From contig NC_081410.1 of NCBI RefSeq assembly GCF_030272615.1, forward strand, positions 128,145,640 through 128,209,639: a stretch of 64,000 nucleotides of DNA, written 5' to 3'. The translations under genes and the position numbers were made by a program. Each line of letters opens with the position of its first letter. Position 1 is the first letter of the stretch. A model generated the notes under the pieces. That model was not told the DNA's origin. It saw nothing but the letters and a program-made list of their open reading frames with translations, and searched no databases. Of the stretch, positions 1 to 11,401 are shown piece after piece. Source of the DNA: Cryptomeria japonica. Taxonomy: Eukaryota; Streptophyta; Pinopsida; Cupressales; Cupressaceae.

Positions 1-940
1 GGGTTGAGTCCATGCTCATAGGATCGACTTAAGGGATAAAAGGGGTTAAATCCAAGGAGATAACATGTACATAAAAATACGTGAATATGCATGTGTAATC
101 AATACGTGGATAAAATGGATATATCAAAATGTGTCTTTGTGAATAAGGTGGAGATACATGTATAAGAATGTGCATAAGAAGAAGATATATAGACACAGAG
201 AAGAAAGGAGACTATGTTTATACAAAGTTATATCATTTGCCAATATGTAAATATATTAAGACACTCTTCTAAAATGGACATATGATTAAATAAAAAATAA
301 AATGAATATTTAAATTTCACTATTACAAGATATTCAAACAAGGTTCAATCATTTATATAACTAACATTATCCTTTTGTAAAAGTGAAATAATATTAGATA
401 TTGAAGAAGCAATATAAGTGGAGACATAAAAAATTTCCTCAACAATAAATGAAATGCCAAAATGATTAAGCTTTAGCTACTTATGACATTAAATAATTTA
501 AATCATAACGAAATAAACTTTACCTCTTATACAACTTCATGGAGTTTATTTTGGAGAATGTGAATTTAATGCAATATGATACAAAAAAAAATCCAATGCA
601 AGTTCATGTAACTATGAGTATGTGAAGGAGCTATTTAAAATATAGATGTTAAATTGTTTGCAAAGCAATTGTAAAAAAATGTTAATAAATTAAATATATA
701 TAACAATAGCTTACATGAGACCTATTAATAAAAGCAAATGGTGAAGATTGTAGCATGTCATTTAAAATAGAATGTAGTTTCCATCTTTAATTAGTCATAC
801 AATTAACTCAACAAAATCTAGTATGGATTATTAAATATTATATCAAAATTTTGCAACATATGCATGTCAAAATCATTTTCAAATGGTAGTCTATGTGACT
901 CTGGACCTTCAACATGTATTTGTTATTTATTTAAAAAATG
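1..940. other. A+T-rich gene-free stretch
   Basis: No reading frame, repeat family or RNA gene is recognisable. The sequence is strongly A+T rich with short homopolymer runs. It ends at the left target-site duplication of the retroposed insert described next. Confidence 0.5.
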
Positions 941-957
941 TTGAAGGATCAATTGTT

Positions 958-3000
958 TTTTATTAAAGAAAATCAGGTTTTAAGGGACCCGAAACTCGCT
1001 TACAATACGAAAGATGAGCAAGAAAGAAACAAGAGAAGATAAGACCAAGACAAAACATCTGCAAAAGACCAGCACAAAAACCAGCAGCTAGGACAAAAGG
1101 ACAACAAGGAGCCAACAAGAAATTGGCATCCAAAACTCAGCATTACATTTCAAATGAAAAATTTTATAGACTCCTCAGCGTTCTGAACCAAAAGCATCAT
1201 GGCCTTAGTGGCTTCTCTCAGATCATTTCTCTCCTCTTTCCGCTGGATGTCTTTTGTTTTGGTCTCCATATCAGTGGTGCTCTGCCTAGTCCTTCGCCTG
1301 GAGATTTGATGGGTGGAGCTGGAGGTCAGTACATCTTCAATGATTACCAAGTTCTTATCCTGATTTTTCCTCTCTAAGTGATCCACCATGGTATTCATAT
1401 TATGTGACAAAACTCTTAAGACCTCAAGACTGTGGTTCGTGAAGCTTTTCAAAGCCTTCTCAGTCTGAGCAACCCGAGTGATGATATTATCTTTATCCTC
1501 CTCGGCCTTTTCTTTTACAATTCGGATAACATCCTCCAGATGTTTCAAATCCCCTTTTATCAGGTCTTTTTCCGACCAGTCCTGCATCTCAATTTCCTCC
1601 TCAGCTTCACTGGTTTCCATCTCCTCCCTCTTTTTCCCCAAATTTGTTTCCTTAATCAAATTATGTATCTTATTTTCCAGGTCCCTCTGTTTGCTCTGAA
1701 TGCTAGTTATGTTGTCAATAACCCACTTCTAGAGATTGAAGGACTCCAGTGTGCAATTTCAGGCAGTATTCAAAATAGTATTCGTCAAATCCCTACCCTG
1801 CTCAATGCCCACAGAATTAGGGTTGTCTTCCTCCATAGAGTTCAGGGCGACATTCTTGCTATCCGAGCCCATAGGGTTAGAATAAGGGTTTTCAGATTTA
1901 ACATCTTTTTTCCCTTCCTCCTCTTCTCCAACGTTCTCTTCCTTCTCACCCTCCATTTTTGTCTCAATATCCTTCCCCTTTTCCTCCTCCAATTCATAAT
2001 GCACCTTCGTTTCCACATTATCTATATCAGCTCTCCGTTTTTTATGGGTAGGGGCATTAGACTGGTCATCATCAGCCTCAGAATCATTATAGCTCTCAAA
2101 AACATGTGCAATAGTTACCAGGTAATCATCCTTGCTAGCCCTAGCTTTTTCCTTCAGGTATTCATAAATGAGCAAAATAAGCCCCTGATGGGCTATGGGG
2201 TAAGAATTGGGCTTTGTGTGTGGTCAGCCAAACTCTCATTCAGAGAAGAAGCTAAGTAAAAGGGAAAGGAAATCTTAACCCCATGGCGAAAATGATTAAG
2301 AATTGCAAAATGATAGTTATAGATTTTAGTAGATCTACCATCAATAGTAAGGAACTCCATCAAAACCCTTAACACTTTCTGCCAAAAAGACTTTACCTGT
2401 TGGGGTAGGTAGTTGGAGATGTATTCTTTCTTGGCAAGTCGAGCCTTCTCATCCTCAGATTTCGAGAAGTTTTTAATCGCTTTAGCAGCATACTTCCGGT
2501 CTCTATAGAATTTAGTGCCCTCCTTCTGAAGACCCATGACCTCCGCAACCAGATCCTCATCAATATTCCAGGTCTCCCCAAACAAGGTGACTCTGTTGCT
2601 ATTCCATCCCCTAGCAAAGCCATGAGACATTGAATTTCTGCTTCCATGCAACTTTTCCATATAGTCGATGAAACCATATCTATGAAGCCTCCTCCATAAT
2701 TTCCACTCACTCTTCCAGTTTTCGCAGCTAGAGGGATCATTCCTGTTTAGGTTACCTCCCATATTGAACAACAAGTCGAAGTACCCAAAGGTGCATCTCA
2801 CAATCTGCAAATTTAACCACAAGTTCTTGTGCAAAATTCTAGAATAACATAACAAAGTCCCATCTGTGGTTTTAAAGATAATGATAATGGCCGCACAAAA
2901 CTGACACTTATTATTATAATCCCCATCACACATTTCATCATAAAATCGATGCCTAAAAGCAATCATTAACTAACAGTTCATTTTCCCCCAAGCTCTGTCT
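958..3000 (-). mobile_element. Retroposed insert with 17-bp TSD
   Basis: Seen: the 17 bases at 941-957 and 3001-3017 match at 16 positions and bracket the insert. Read on the - strand, the low-coordinate end finishes in an A-rich tail (ctttaataaaaaac), the usual 3' end of target-primed non-LTR insertions. No LTR, primer site or polypurine tract is present. The insert holds one decayed ORF (1150-2966) with no reverse transcriptase. Known: long, slightly imperfect TSDs plus an A-rich 3' tail are made by LINE machinery. Inferred: a non-autonomous retroposon or LINE-mobilised transcript. Confidence 0.65.
1150..2966 (-). pseudogene. Decayed ORF of unknown function
   Basis: Three - strand reading frames follow one another (2966-2193, 2175-1759, 1659-1150) and read as one protein of about 590 residues broken by frameshifts or stops. 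The first part is globular and Trp/Tyr rich, including VTLFGETWNIDEDLVAEVMG near residues 125-145. The middle is a very acidic Glu/Asp/Lys stretch with a basic KKRR patch. The end is Glu/Lys rich and looks coiled-coil. I recognise no catalytic motif and assign no function. The layout (globular head, charged linker, coiled tail) resembles the E7 and N1 ORFs, but homology is not shown. The long + strand frame at 1432-2259 is its antisense shadow. Confidence 0.5.
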
Positions 3001-3127
3001 TTGAAGGATTAATTGTTAAGTGAGATGTCAAAGTTAATTTTAGGGTTTTTAAAAGTTGAACAATTGATCTAGATGTCAAAATAAGGAAAATAATCATAAA
3101 TACCATTGGGCTCATCTTAGGTTTCTT

Positions 3128-4290
3128 GTGGATACTATAGAATGAACCCAGATTCCCTTATGTCCATTGGAACCTTTAACAAAAATAGATCCAGACGGAC
3201 CAAGAACTTATGATTGGAACAATTCCTGAAAGACCAAGAAACTCCAACATGAATTTTTTTTGATAGACTAGGAATAAATAGGAATAGTTCGTAATGGGAA
3301 AGGAACCTCCAAAAAGAATAGTGTTGATATACCATGAACCATTGATGGGAAGAGTTCCTAATAGCTAATAACTTCCAACCAAAATAATTCCAAATGAATC
3401 ATGAACCTCCAATTGGAATAGTTCCTAATGAACTGAGAACCTTCAACCAAAATACATTTTGCAAGACTAAGAACCACCAACAATAGTTCTTTATATACTA
3501 AGAATGAAAAGGAATTGTTACTTATGGACTAAGAACCTATAACAAGAATACTTTCTAATAGACTAAGAAACTCCAACAAGAACATTTCTTGATTGACTAG
3601 GAATCTCTAATTGGAATTGTTCCTAATGGACTAGGAACCTCCAATTGATATAGTTCCCCATGGACCAAGAACCTCCAACAGTAAAAATTATTAAAGAACC
3701 AAGAACCTCCATTCAAAAGAGTTCATAATGGTTTGGGAACCCCTAACAAGATCAATTCCTAATATAGCAAGAAACATCAATAGGAGTTCAATTATTGGTG
3801 GTTCATGAATCTCCAATTAGAATAGTTCTTGATAGATTGAGAACCTCCAAAAAGAATAATTCCTAATAGACAAGGAACCTACAATGTGAAGAGCTCCTAA
3901 TAGACTAAGAATAGAAAGGAATAGTTCATGATGGAATAGGAACCTCTGACAAGAATAATTCCTGATAGACTAGGAACCTTCAACCAAAATAATTTATGGT
4001 GGGCGATGAACAGACTCCAATAAGCATAGTTATCAATGGATTGGGAACCTCCATTTGGAATAATGTTTGATGGACTAGGAACCTCCTATGGGAATGATTC
4101 TTCATGGACCAAGATCCCCAACATAAAGAGAGAGTTCCTTATAGACTAGTGAACCTACAACTGGAACAATTCCTAATGGACGAGGAACCTTTTCCTAATA
4201 TAGTAAGAATGGAAAATGATAGTTCCCAATGGGCCATGAACCTCTCAATACAATAGTTCTTGATAGACCAATAACCTATGATAGGAAAAA
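3128..4290. repeat. Degenerate 36-37-bp minisatellite
   Basis: About 30 diverged head-to-tail units share a theme of 'ctaggaacctccaa', then 'ggaatagttcctaatgga'. Each unit contains AGGAAC and GTTCCT as an inverted pair about 14 bases apart, so single units could fold into a hairpin. Units differ by many substitutions and small indels, indicating age. The array ends abruptly at 4290, where the E1 LTR begins, so E1 appears to have inserted into it. Confidence 0.75.
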
Positions 4291-4788
4291 TGTTAGGATG
4301 GGTGATATTAACCTTGCATTCCTAAGTCATTCTCATGTGTCCACACTTTCCTTGAAAAGTTTTTTAGGGGACATGAGAGTTAAAAATTATAATTTCATTC
4401 CATACAAGTGGACAAATGTTGGTGGTGGTTACAAATCACAATGGACGAATATTCTTCTTGTTACAACACTTTTAGCTATTAGTTGTTTTTCTACAACTAG
4501 ATATGCCTTTTTTTTTGCATAAGTTCACTTAGGAGTGCTTGCTTCTAGTTGCTTTAGTTGTGCATCTAGTTTAGCTAGAGTTGAGCTTTTTTTAGCTCCT
4601 CATTCTTTGACTTTAGTTCCCCCATTTTTAGATTAATGAATCTTTGCGATTTCTTTATAAGCACCTAATTGTACATTCTATATTCTTTCCTTTTGTGTAA
4701 TATAGCATTCATTTGTGCAACTCTTGTTTGTGGAAGGTGTTTTTTTTGTTGTGTGATCTTGTAGGTGCTTGTGTTGCAAAATTAAACA
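4291..4788 (+). mobile_element. E1 5' LTR (copia)
   Basis: The segment begins TGTTAGGATG at the edge of the minisatellite and ends TTAAACA directly before a degenerate tRNA-Met primer site. At 498 bp it is a normal copia LTR length. The partner LTR is outside the window, so a TSD cannot be tested and the boundaries rest on TG..CA ends and the primer site. A short frame at 4229-4522 crosses its left edge and is not a gene. Confidence 0.5.
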
Positions 4789-4800
4789 TGGTATTATAGC
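4789..4800 (+). other. E1 primer-binding site (degenerate)
   Basis: TGGTATTATAGC lies directly after the LTR CA and differs at two positions from the plant copia initiator-tRNA-Met site TGGTATCAGAGC. Its place fits priming of minus-strand DNA synthesis. Confidence 0.5.
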
Positions 4801-6218
4801 TCAAATTGAGCAAACCCTTCTCAATATTTTAGGTTTTCTTTACTCAAAAGTGCACAAGGTCATAGATTTGCCTTTTTGTGGATCTGGTGGTGGAAAACAA
4901 ATTATCAGCTTTGGAGAAAAATGGGCCTCACCATTGTGTTTGCAGTATCAAAAAACATTAGGAACGCCTTTTGTTTCATCGAAATCTGAGTTGTTGAGCT
5001 TTTGGGTGATTTTCACCTAGGGCATGTTTTTCGAGGCAATTTTTGGAGGTTAAAAAAATGGGTCAGCTTGGGGTGAAACCAACCTCTCCATCACATCTGT
5101 AGCACCCAAACACCCAAGGATCACCTTTCATTTCATTGATTTTGGAAAAATTTCATTTCGAGGCAAAAGAAATTTAGTTGTACGAATTTGTACGGTCCAC
5201 ACAAACTAGTCAGTTTATCTGTCTTAGCCAGTTGTTCATATTTTTGCGTAGGAATTTTGAAAAAAAATAAAATGTAGGGGTAATTTTTGTTTGAGGGAAA
5301 ATTTATATTTTCTACACTTTGCGTAGGGTGTTAAACCTATACAAGGTCATACTAGGTTCCTATCACAATGCCAAAATCTATTCTTGTCAACCAAATATTA
5401 TTGTTTTTCCTGATGTGTTATTTTTAGTTTATGACAACGCACCCTATCGCCTCCTTTGCACTACCCTGCAACCTCCACAACCCATGCCTCTCGTCCTTCC
5501 TTGTGTTCCCAACACATTCTAACCATGACCTTGTCCATTGTGCACCCAAGTTGCATGCATTAGTGCACTCCCAATGTGTCATGCATCACCTTCTTACTAT
5601 CAGACGTGCCACCTACTTCATTATGCCTCCACTCTAATCACCCACCACCATGACGCAATCATCATTTTATCTGTTGCTGCCTCACTATCGTAGCACCACT
5701 CTTTGCTGGCTCTCACCACCTTTGCTTAGCCCTCCATCAGTGCTCCACCCAAGTGTAGCCCTCCAGCTGCCAGCACACCTCCAGAGACCCTATATCCCAT
5801 TGATTGCTTATACAACCAAGGGCTTATTTTTTAGCCCCCAAGAGCCCCTTTTTAGCCCTATTAGAGCACTTTTACAAGATTGAGTATAACTTGCATATAT
5901 AGTGCCTATTTTTTAACTTTTGCATATAATTGGAAAGTTGGTTTTGATATTGATATGCACATATAGGTGGTTTTTTCTAATTCTTCTCTACGTGTCTACT
6001 ATAGGCCTCCAAAGTCAGACTTATTTTTAACGCTTTTGGGGCCATAACCTAGTCAAATGGACTCCATTTTTCAACTTTCGCATATCATCAGAAGCTCTTA
6101 GAGTCCTATATTTAGATCTACAGGTATATTCTCCAAAAAATTCTCAAGTTATCATATGAAGTGATTTATTGATTTCAAACTTTATCTTCATTTTAGTTGT
6201 ACTAGGGTTTGTGTTTTC
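4801..6218. other. E1 untranslated leader
   Basis: No supported gene lies between the E1 primer site and gag. Short Pro/Ser/His-rich frames at 5319-5883 come from C-rich sequence, have no recognisable domain and are not called. Confidence 0.45.
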
Positions 6219-7203
6219 TTGTTGTGGAGGTCAAGTTGTCTTTTTTTCAGATCCTCATCACACCACAACCCTATGGTCGACACTATTTTTCATCTTGTTC
6301 CCCATAGCTATCACACTTGGAGGAATAAAATGTTTGAATTTCTCATGTCCATAGGTTTGTATTCTACTTTGGATGAGACCCAACTCACCTTCAAGTATCC
6401 TTTTGAGGATTTTTAGCAAAGAAATAAGATGGATGAGGCTATGGGCTTGATTACCATACATGTTTTAGATAGTCTCCTATTTCACCTTGAGTCTTGTATT
6501 ACTCCTTGGGCTATGTGGATTAAGTTCAAGGATCTTTTTGGGACAGTTAATGAGTTCAGGAAAATGTAACTAGAGCTGGAGTTGACTACATTAGTACCTA
6601 ATTATTTACCTATTATTGAGGACTTTCTGGAGAAGGTCAAACCACTCAGATATTGTTTGAAAGGTTGTGGAAAGAAGAACTTTGACCAAGAGCATGTCTA
6701 CTTTATTTTGGCTAAGATTTCAGGGCCTTTCCAGGTCTTTGCTACATTTTATGCCTCCATGGATGGCATGGGTACAATTTACTTTCCCCTCTTTTAAGGT
6801 CTTTTGTGAGCAATTAACATGGGAGTAGGCTTCATTGTGTCAACGAGATTTAGTTTTTAGTTCCTCTTCTTAGGAATTGGTTGCACAACCCTATAAGGGA
6901 AAACATAAGAAGAATTCAAAGCCTAAGACACCTTCTTCATCTGGTAGTTGGAGTCCCTCCAAGAACCCTCAACAATCAAATCAGAAATCCAAATCCATTC
7001 TACCACCTACTCATTCTTTTAAATCTAGTAAGTCTTCCTTCAAGATGAAGAAGTATGGTGAACCTTGTAATTTTGTGGCAAATAGGGATATATTGTTACT
7101 AGATGGTAGAAGATACTAGAGGCCTTAGAGGAGACCATGCAACAACATCACATTTCAGGCCCTATGTCTTCTTCCTCAAACACAAGCAAAGGTCAAGCTC
7201 TTT
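6219..7203 (+). pseudogene. gag: E1 gag (copia), broken
   Basis: The broken frames contain the plant copia gag signature: YHTWRNKMFEFLMS near 6310, then MDEAMGLITIHVLDSLLF and WAMWIKFKDLFGT, as in the UBN2/retrotransposon gag domain. A Lys/Ser/Pro-rich basic segment (6877-7030) precedes the expected zinc-knuckle region, which is degraded. Stops at 6414-6416 and near 6568, and frame changes, make it nonfunctional. Gag would form the virus-like particle. It continues into protease at about 7204. Confidence 0.75.
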
Positions 7204-7348
7204 CTACATGGGTCTTGACTTGAGTTGATACTTATATGCTTGATTTTAGTGATTCTCACCATATGAAACACTCTCAATTTGATTATCTTATAGATTGTAT
7301 CACTATACAAATTATAGTGAGGGATTCCACTCAGCTTTCAGTTGTTGG
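7204..7348 (+). pseudogene. pol: E1 protease, first part
   Basis: The translation includes LDFSDSHHMKHSQFDYL, matching the copia retropepsin motif LDSGASHHM, but the catalytic D-S-G has become D-F-S. The frame is then interrupted by solo LTR S1 and continues at 8163. Confidence 0.65.
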
Positions 7349-8162
7349 TGTTAGGATTCCCATAGATACTGAGAGGGGGGGTGAATCAGTATCTAACTGG
7401 TGAAAAGATTTTCTTAACTTAAAACATGTAGAACATATTAATATTGTATATTGGTAAACAAAAGGTAATACAATAAACAGAGATAAAAGCAACCACATGA
7501 AAAACACACCATAACACAGTAGTTTAATGAGGAAACCCGGTGTGGGAAAAACCTCGGTGGGATTTGTGACCCACAATATTCACTTTCTGGCCAATAAGAG
7601 AATATTACTGCTACAAGAGGGGCCTACACATGCAGGAAGGCCAAGTGCCTAGAGCTCACTCCTCAATTACAAAATGGGAAGTCTCACTGACTTACAAAAT
7701 GGATTATATAAATCCAATGTCTTGTACTACTTCAAAATAGCATCTACTATGCCAGATCCAGTACTAGTTTATAGCTCTGCTTCATACATAAATCCTTAAC
7801 CTATATTTCGCATAATAGGCCTGCCTTATTTTGCCCAATAATTTTCTTCCATGAGTACATTCACACTTGCATGATCTACAATGAACTCTCTTATATATAA
7901 GAGTCATTTTACAACTTGCCAAGTCGGCTTACAATGATTTTACAATAATAAGCAAAATATGTGATCAACAAAATTCTTGTCGGCTTCTGTGCCGGTATGC
8001 TTCGTTTTACTACCAGTGCTGGTGGTCTATGTGTCGGTGTAGAGTCTGATCTTGCTAGTGTCGGTGGATTGCCTTGCCGGTGTCATAGAATTGTAAGGTT
8101 GCCATCAATGACAAAACCTTCAATCACCTACAATGTCTCATTGGAGTGTGCATTTGCCAACA
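7349..8162 (-). mobile_element. S1: solo LTR (copia type)
   Basis: This 814-bp segment has TG..CA ends and a perfect 5-bp duplication gttgg at 7344-7348 and 8163-8167. The C-run motif ttcaccccccctctcagt (on the - strand), typical of the 3' part of copia LTRs here, sits near its low-coordinate end, so it lies in - orientation. No internal sequence remains, so it is a solo LTR left by LTR-LTR recombination. It interrupts E1 protease. Confidence 0.88.
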
Positions 8163-8305
8163 GTTGGTTCAAGACTTATTCAACTTGAGGATGTTCATTT
8201 TTAGGATGTTCTTGTTGTTCTTGACATCTTCGACATCTTTCTCCCATTGTATCAGGTTCTCATTCGAGGACAAGGAAGAAAATTGAGTTCATGCCAAATG
8301 ATATG
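8163..8305 (+). pseudogene. pol: E1 protease, second part
   Basis: E1 sequence resumes after S1 and reads RTRKKIEFMPNDM up to 8305. It is then cut by E2. The same frame continues at 63002 as IIKDLHHPTFIMVTGSVDLA, which is the normal copia protease to pre-integrase transition. Confidence 0.75.
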
Positions 8306-8698
8306 TGTAAGAACTGTCTATGGAGATAGCCACCCAAGATCTAGAGGCCTAATGAATAGCTCAATAATAAGAGAGAACAATATAGAAATGAACAAACTAT
8401 ATAATCATCAAGATGTAAATAGTTGAATAAAAAGTACATAGGGGACAATGACAAGTGTCGTTGTCTCATGTCATGATAAGGGAGTGAAAAGCTATCATCC
8501 CACCTAAAGTGGAAAAGTGATAGTGTGATAAAACCACAAAAGGTGGTAAAGTGCATCCATTATAAGTGGATGGGATAGACTAATAACTTGATATATCCAC
8601 CTAAAGAGGAAATGCTCAAAATACTCCTATACAATTCCATAAGTAAGCTTGGTAATTATATCCTAGGAGATAAATAAAATAAATTAATTACACCAACA
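8306..8698 (-). mobile_element. E2 3' LTR
   Basis: 393 bp with TG..CA ends. It is homologous to 62565-62996 but lacks roughly 40 bp found there around the 'ccttgtatatatagcc' segment. A G-run polypurine tract adjoins its inner edge at 8699-8710 (read on the - strand). Confidence 0.82.
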
Positions 8699-8960
8699 CC
8701 CCCCCTTAAGTGTATACTCAAACTAATAATGCAAGATGGGTCCGGGCTAATAGGCCATGTTAGGTACTTATGTACAAATGTAATGCAGCCTCTCACGAAT
8801 GGAGAAAACCCAGTCCCCCCCCCCACCCCGCCCCCCCTGAAAAAAAAGAGAGATGAACACACAAAATAACTCTCAAAGAAGAATGAGAAGGATAAAAACC
8901 TGGACTAAGGAAAAAGTCCCCCCCCCCCCATAAGAGAGAATGGAGAAGTCAAATTACCCC
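8699..8960 (-). other. E2 3' noncoding tail with several G-run polypurine tracts
   Basis: On the - strand there are G runs at 8699-8706 (next to the LTR), 8814-8838 (interrupted) and 8919-8929. The first is positioned as the plus-strand primer. The others look like additional polypurine tracts or G-quadruplex-prone runs. No ORF is supported. Confidence 0.6.
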
Positions 8961-10495
8961 CCTTGATGAAATATCCTGCACTCCCAAGAGAGTTTGCAAC
9001 TGATGAAACTTGCTCTTGACGAAGGGTTTGGTGAAGATGTCTACAAACTTCTTTATTGTAGGACAATAATGCAAATTAATGGCCCACCCATGTATCAGCT
9101 CCTTGATGTAGTGCATATGGATCTTGATGTGTTTGGTCCTCTAATGGTAAACCGGGTTCTTTGATATTTGAATGGCACTCAGATTATCACACTTGAAGGA
9201 TTGTAGATTGTGCAATGGTGAAGCCAAACTTGGATAGAATATTTTGAAGCCGAATAGCCTTAGTAGTTGCATTAACAACCCATCAATACTTAGCCTCAGT
9301 TGAAGAAAGAGCAATAACATGATGCTTCTTACTTTACCAATAAATGGGGCTAGAACCAAGATGAAAGTGGTAGCTTGAAGTGGACTTATGATCATCAATA
9401 TTGGAAGCCTAATCGAAGTCTATATAACCAACCAAGGTAAGTCTTGTGCCTGCTGCATAATGAATCCCAAAGTGATGCATACTCTGTATGTAGTGCAAGA
9501 TGTGTTTGGAAAATTTCTAATGAAGTTCATGTGGTTGCTACATAAAGCATGAAACAAAGCCAACCGTAAAGGAAATATAAGGGCATGTGTGAGTCAAGTA
9601 GATGAGACCCCCAACAAGATGATGATATAAAGTGGCATCAACAAGTGGAGTGGAACAGTTAGCCTCAAGCTTGACTCCTGAAAGAAAGGGAGTCAACGTA
9701 GGCTTACAATCAACCATTTGAAACTAAGCTAGAAGATCAAGAGCATACTTGGGCTGAGCAAGAGTGATTCTAGAAGAAGATCATGATATCTTAATACCAA
9801 GAAAGTAGTGCAAAAGTCCCAAGTCAATCATACAAAATCTCTCATGCAAAGTAGATTTGCAACTACCAATGATAGATGAGGTACTCCCTGTAATGATCAA
9901 GTTATCAACATAAAGAAAAAGTAGCAAATGAAATTCATCCTATCTCAAAATGTAGACATTTGAATCTGAATGACACCTAGTGAAACCTATTGAGAGAATA
10001 AAGGAATCTATCTTGGCATACCAATCCCTAGGGGCCTACTTGAGGCCATAGATAGAATTACTCAATCTACAAACGAAACAAGAATCCTTAATTAATCCTT
10101 GTGGCTACTCCATGTAAATATCCTCCTAAAGGTCCTTGTGAGGAAATACACTCTTCACATCCATCTGATGTACAACCCAGCAATGAGTTGTAACAATAGC
10201 AAGTGTCAAGCGAATTGAATTCAACTTAGCAATGGGGGCAAAGGTTTCTATATAATCAACACCAAGAACCTGTGAGAAACCTTTTACCACAAGTGTAGAT
10301 TTGAACTTATCCACACTTCCATCAAGGAACTGTTATCTTCCTCCGTTACTAAATCCCACTCAGGAACTCTTGATGATTCCTGAAAGGATTGTGGATTGGA
10401 AGCACTAGTAATGTAAACATGTGGAATATATTGATGTTGTGACTGAGTCCTTAGAGTATCAGAAGGATCCCTAACAAAAGTACCTATTAAATATC
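8961..10495 (-). pseudogene. pol: E2 reverse transcriptase and RNase H, broken
   Basis: Read on the - strand: the linker with EDNSSLMEV; RT with STLVVKGFSQVLGVDYIETF near 10300-10240 and QMDVKSVFPHKDL; then LLLFLYVDNLIITG near 9930-9890; then RNase H; and a C-terminal VDIFTKP.. ..LLGV segment near 9050-8970. These blocks are diagnostic of Ty1/copia pol. The RT active site reads YVDN instead of YVDD, and stops and frameshifts are common, so no enzyme can be made. S2 separates it from the upstream integrase. Confidence 0.82.
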
Positions 10496-11401
10496 TGAGC
10501 AACTGAGAGGGGGGGTGAATTAGTTGACAATAAAATTTTCTTTAGTACTTTCTCTAATCTAGAATAACCAATAAAATTAATTAAAACAAATATAACATGA
10601 AAGCACATATACAAAACAAATCACACAATAAATGCTAGGTATGACGTGGGAAACCCAAGAAGGGAAAAACCACGAAGAATGTTAGTTCTGAATAAATGAC
10701 ATTGATTAAGTGGCACCAGTTAAGGTAATTTTTACAAAGAAGGCTCACTACTAAAATGCTCACTGTGGGAGGGCTCACTACCAAAGGAAGAAGAAAGAAA
10801 AAGAGAATCCACCATTGTGATACAATCTACAATACCAGAACTGCTTCTGGCACCTCTCAACAACAACACACTTCACATATCAACATCACTTAGATTTTTC
10901 CTTTTCAATTTCACACATCTTCCATCATTTCATACATTCATATTATCCTCTTATTTATACTGTCTTTGAGAAACATAATCTTCTAAGACAACCAAGACAA
11001 AGATTTGAAATAGGTCAACACTAAACATTCTGGTGGAGGACAGGAATGAGAAGTGGACAAAATCACAATGCACTACATCGGCCAAATAAACATGTTACAT
11101 CCATCACAAATACCAGACCCAAATCATGACACATTCTCCAATTTTGAATTGAATCTAACCCAAAAGAGAACTACCCAACTTAGCAAAAATAAGAATGGAA
11201 CCAAGATACTCATGAATATAATCGATCAATACCATGTTCGATGGATAGAGAATTTCGGATCACCATTAACATGAACAAATAAAAAATCAACAGTAACACA
11301 TATTCTGGAGCACCAAAGATTCTGGGAATACATCTTTTGGGACACCAATCCCAAGACAACATGTTGACATGAATGTCAACCATTAATGATAACCATCAAC
11401 A
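10496..11401 (-). mobile_element. S2: LTR inserted in E2 pol
   Basis: About 906 bp starting near the G run aactgagagggggggtgaat (10500) and ending aaccatcaaca at 11401. On the - strand it starts TGTTGATGG and ends in the C-run motif seen in other copia LTRs here. E2 coding sequence flanks it on both sides (DLVDTIESV upstream, YLIGTFVRDPSDT downstream). No clean 5-bp duplication is visible, so the 10.5-kb edge may be off by several bases. Confidence 0.6.

Noticed and set aside
1432..2259. 275-codon + strand ORF
   Set aside because: Antisense shadow of the decayed ORF at 1150-2966; hydrophobic composition reflects the complement of Glu/Lys codons.
5319..5883. Pro/His-rich short ORFs
   Set aside because: They lie in the E1 leader, have no start context or domain and fall in C-rich sequence.
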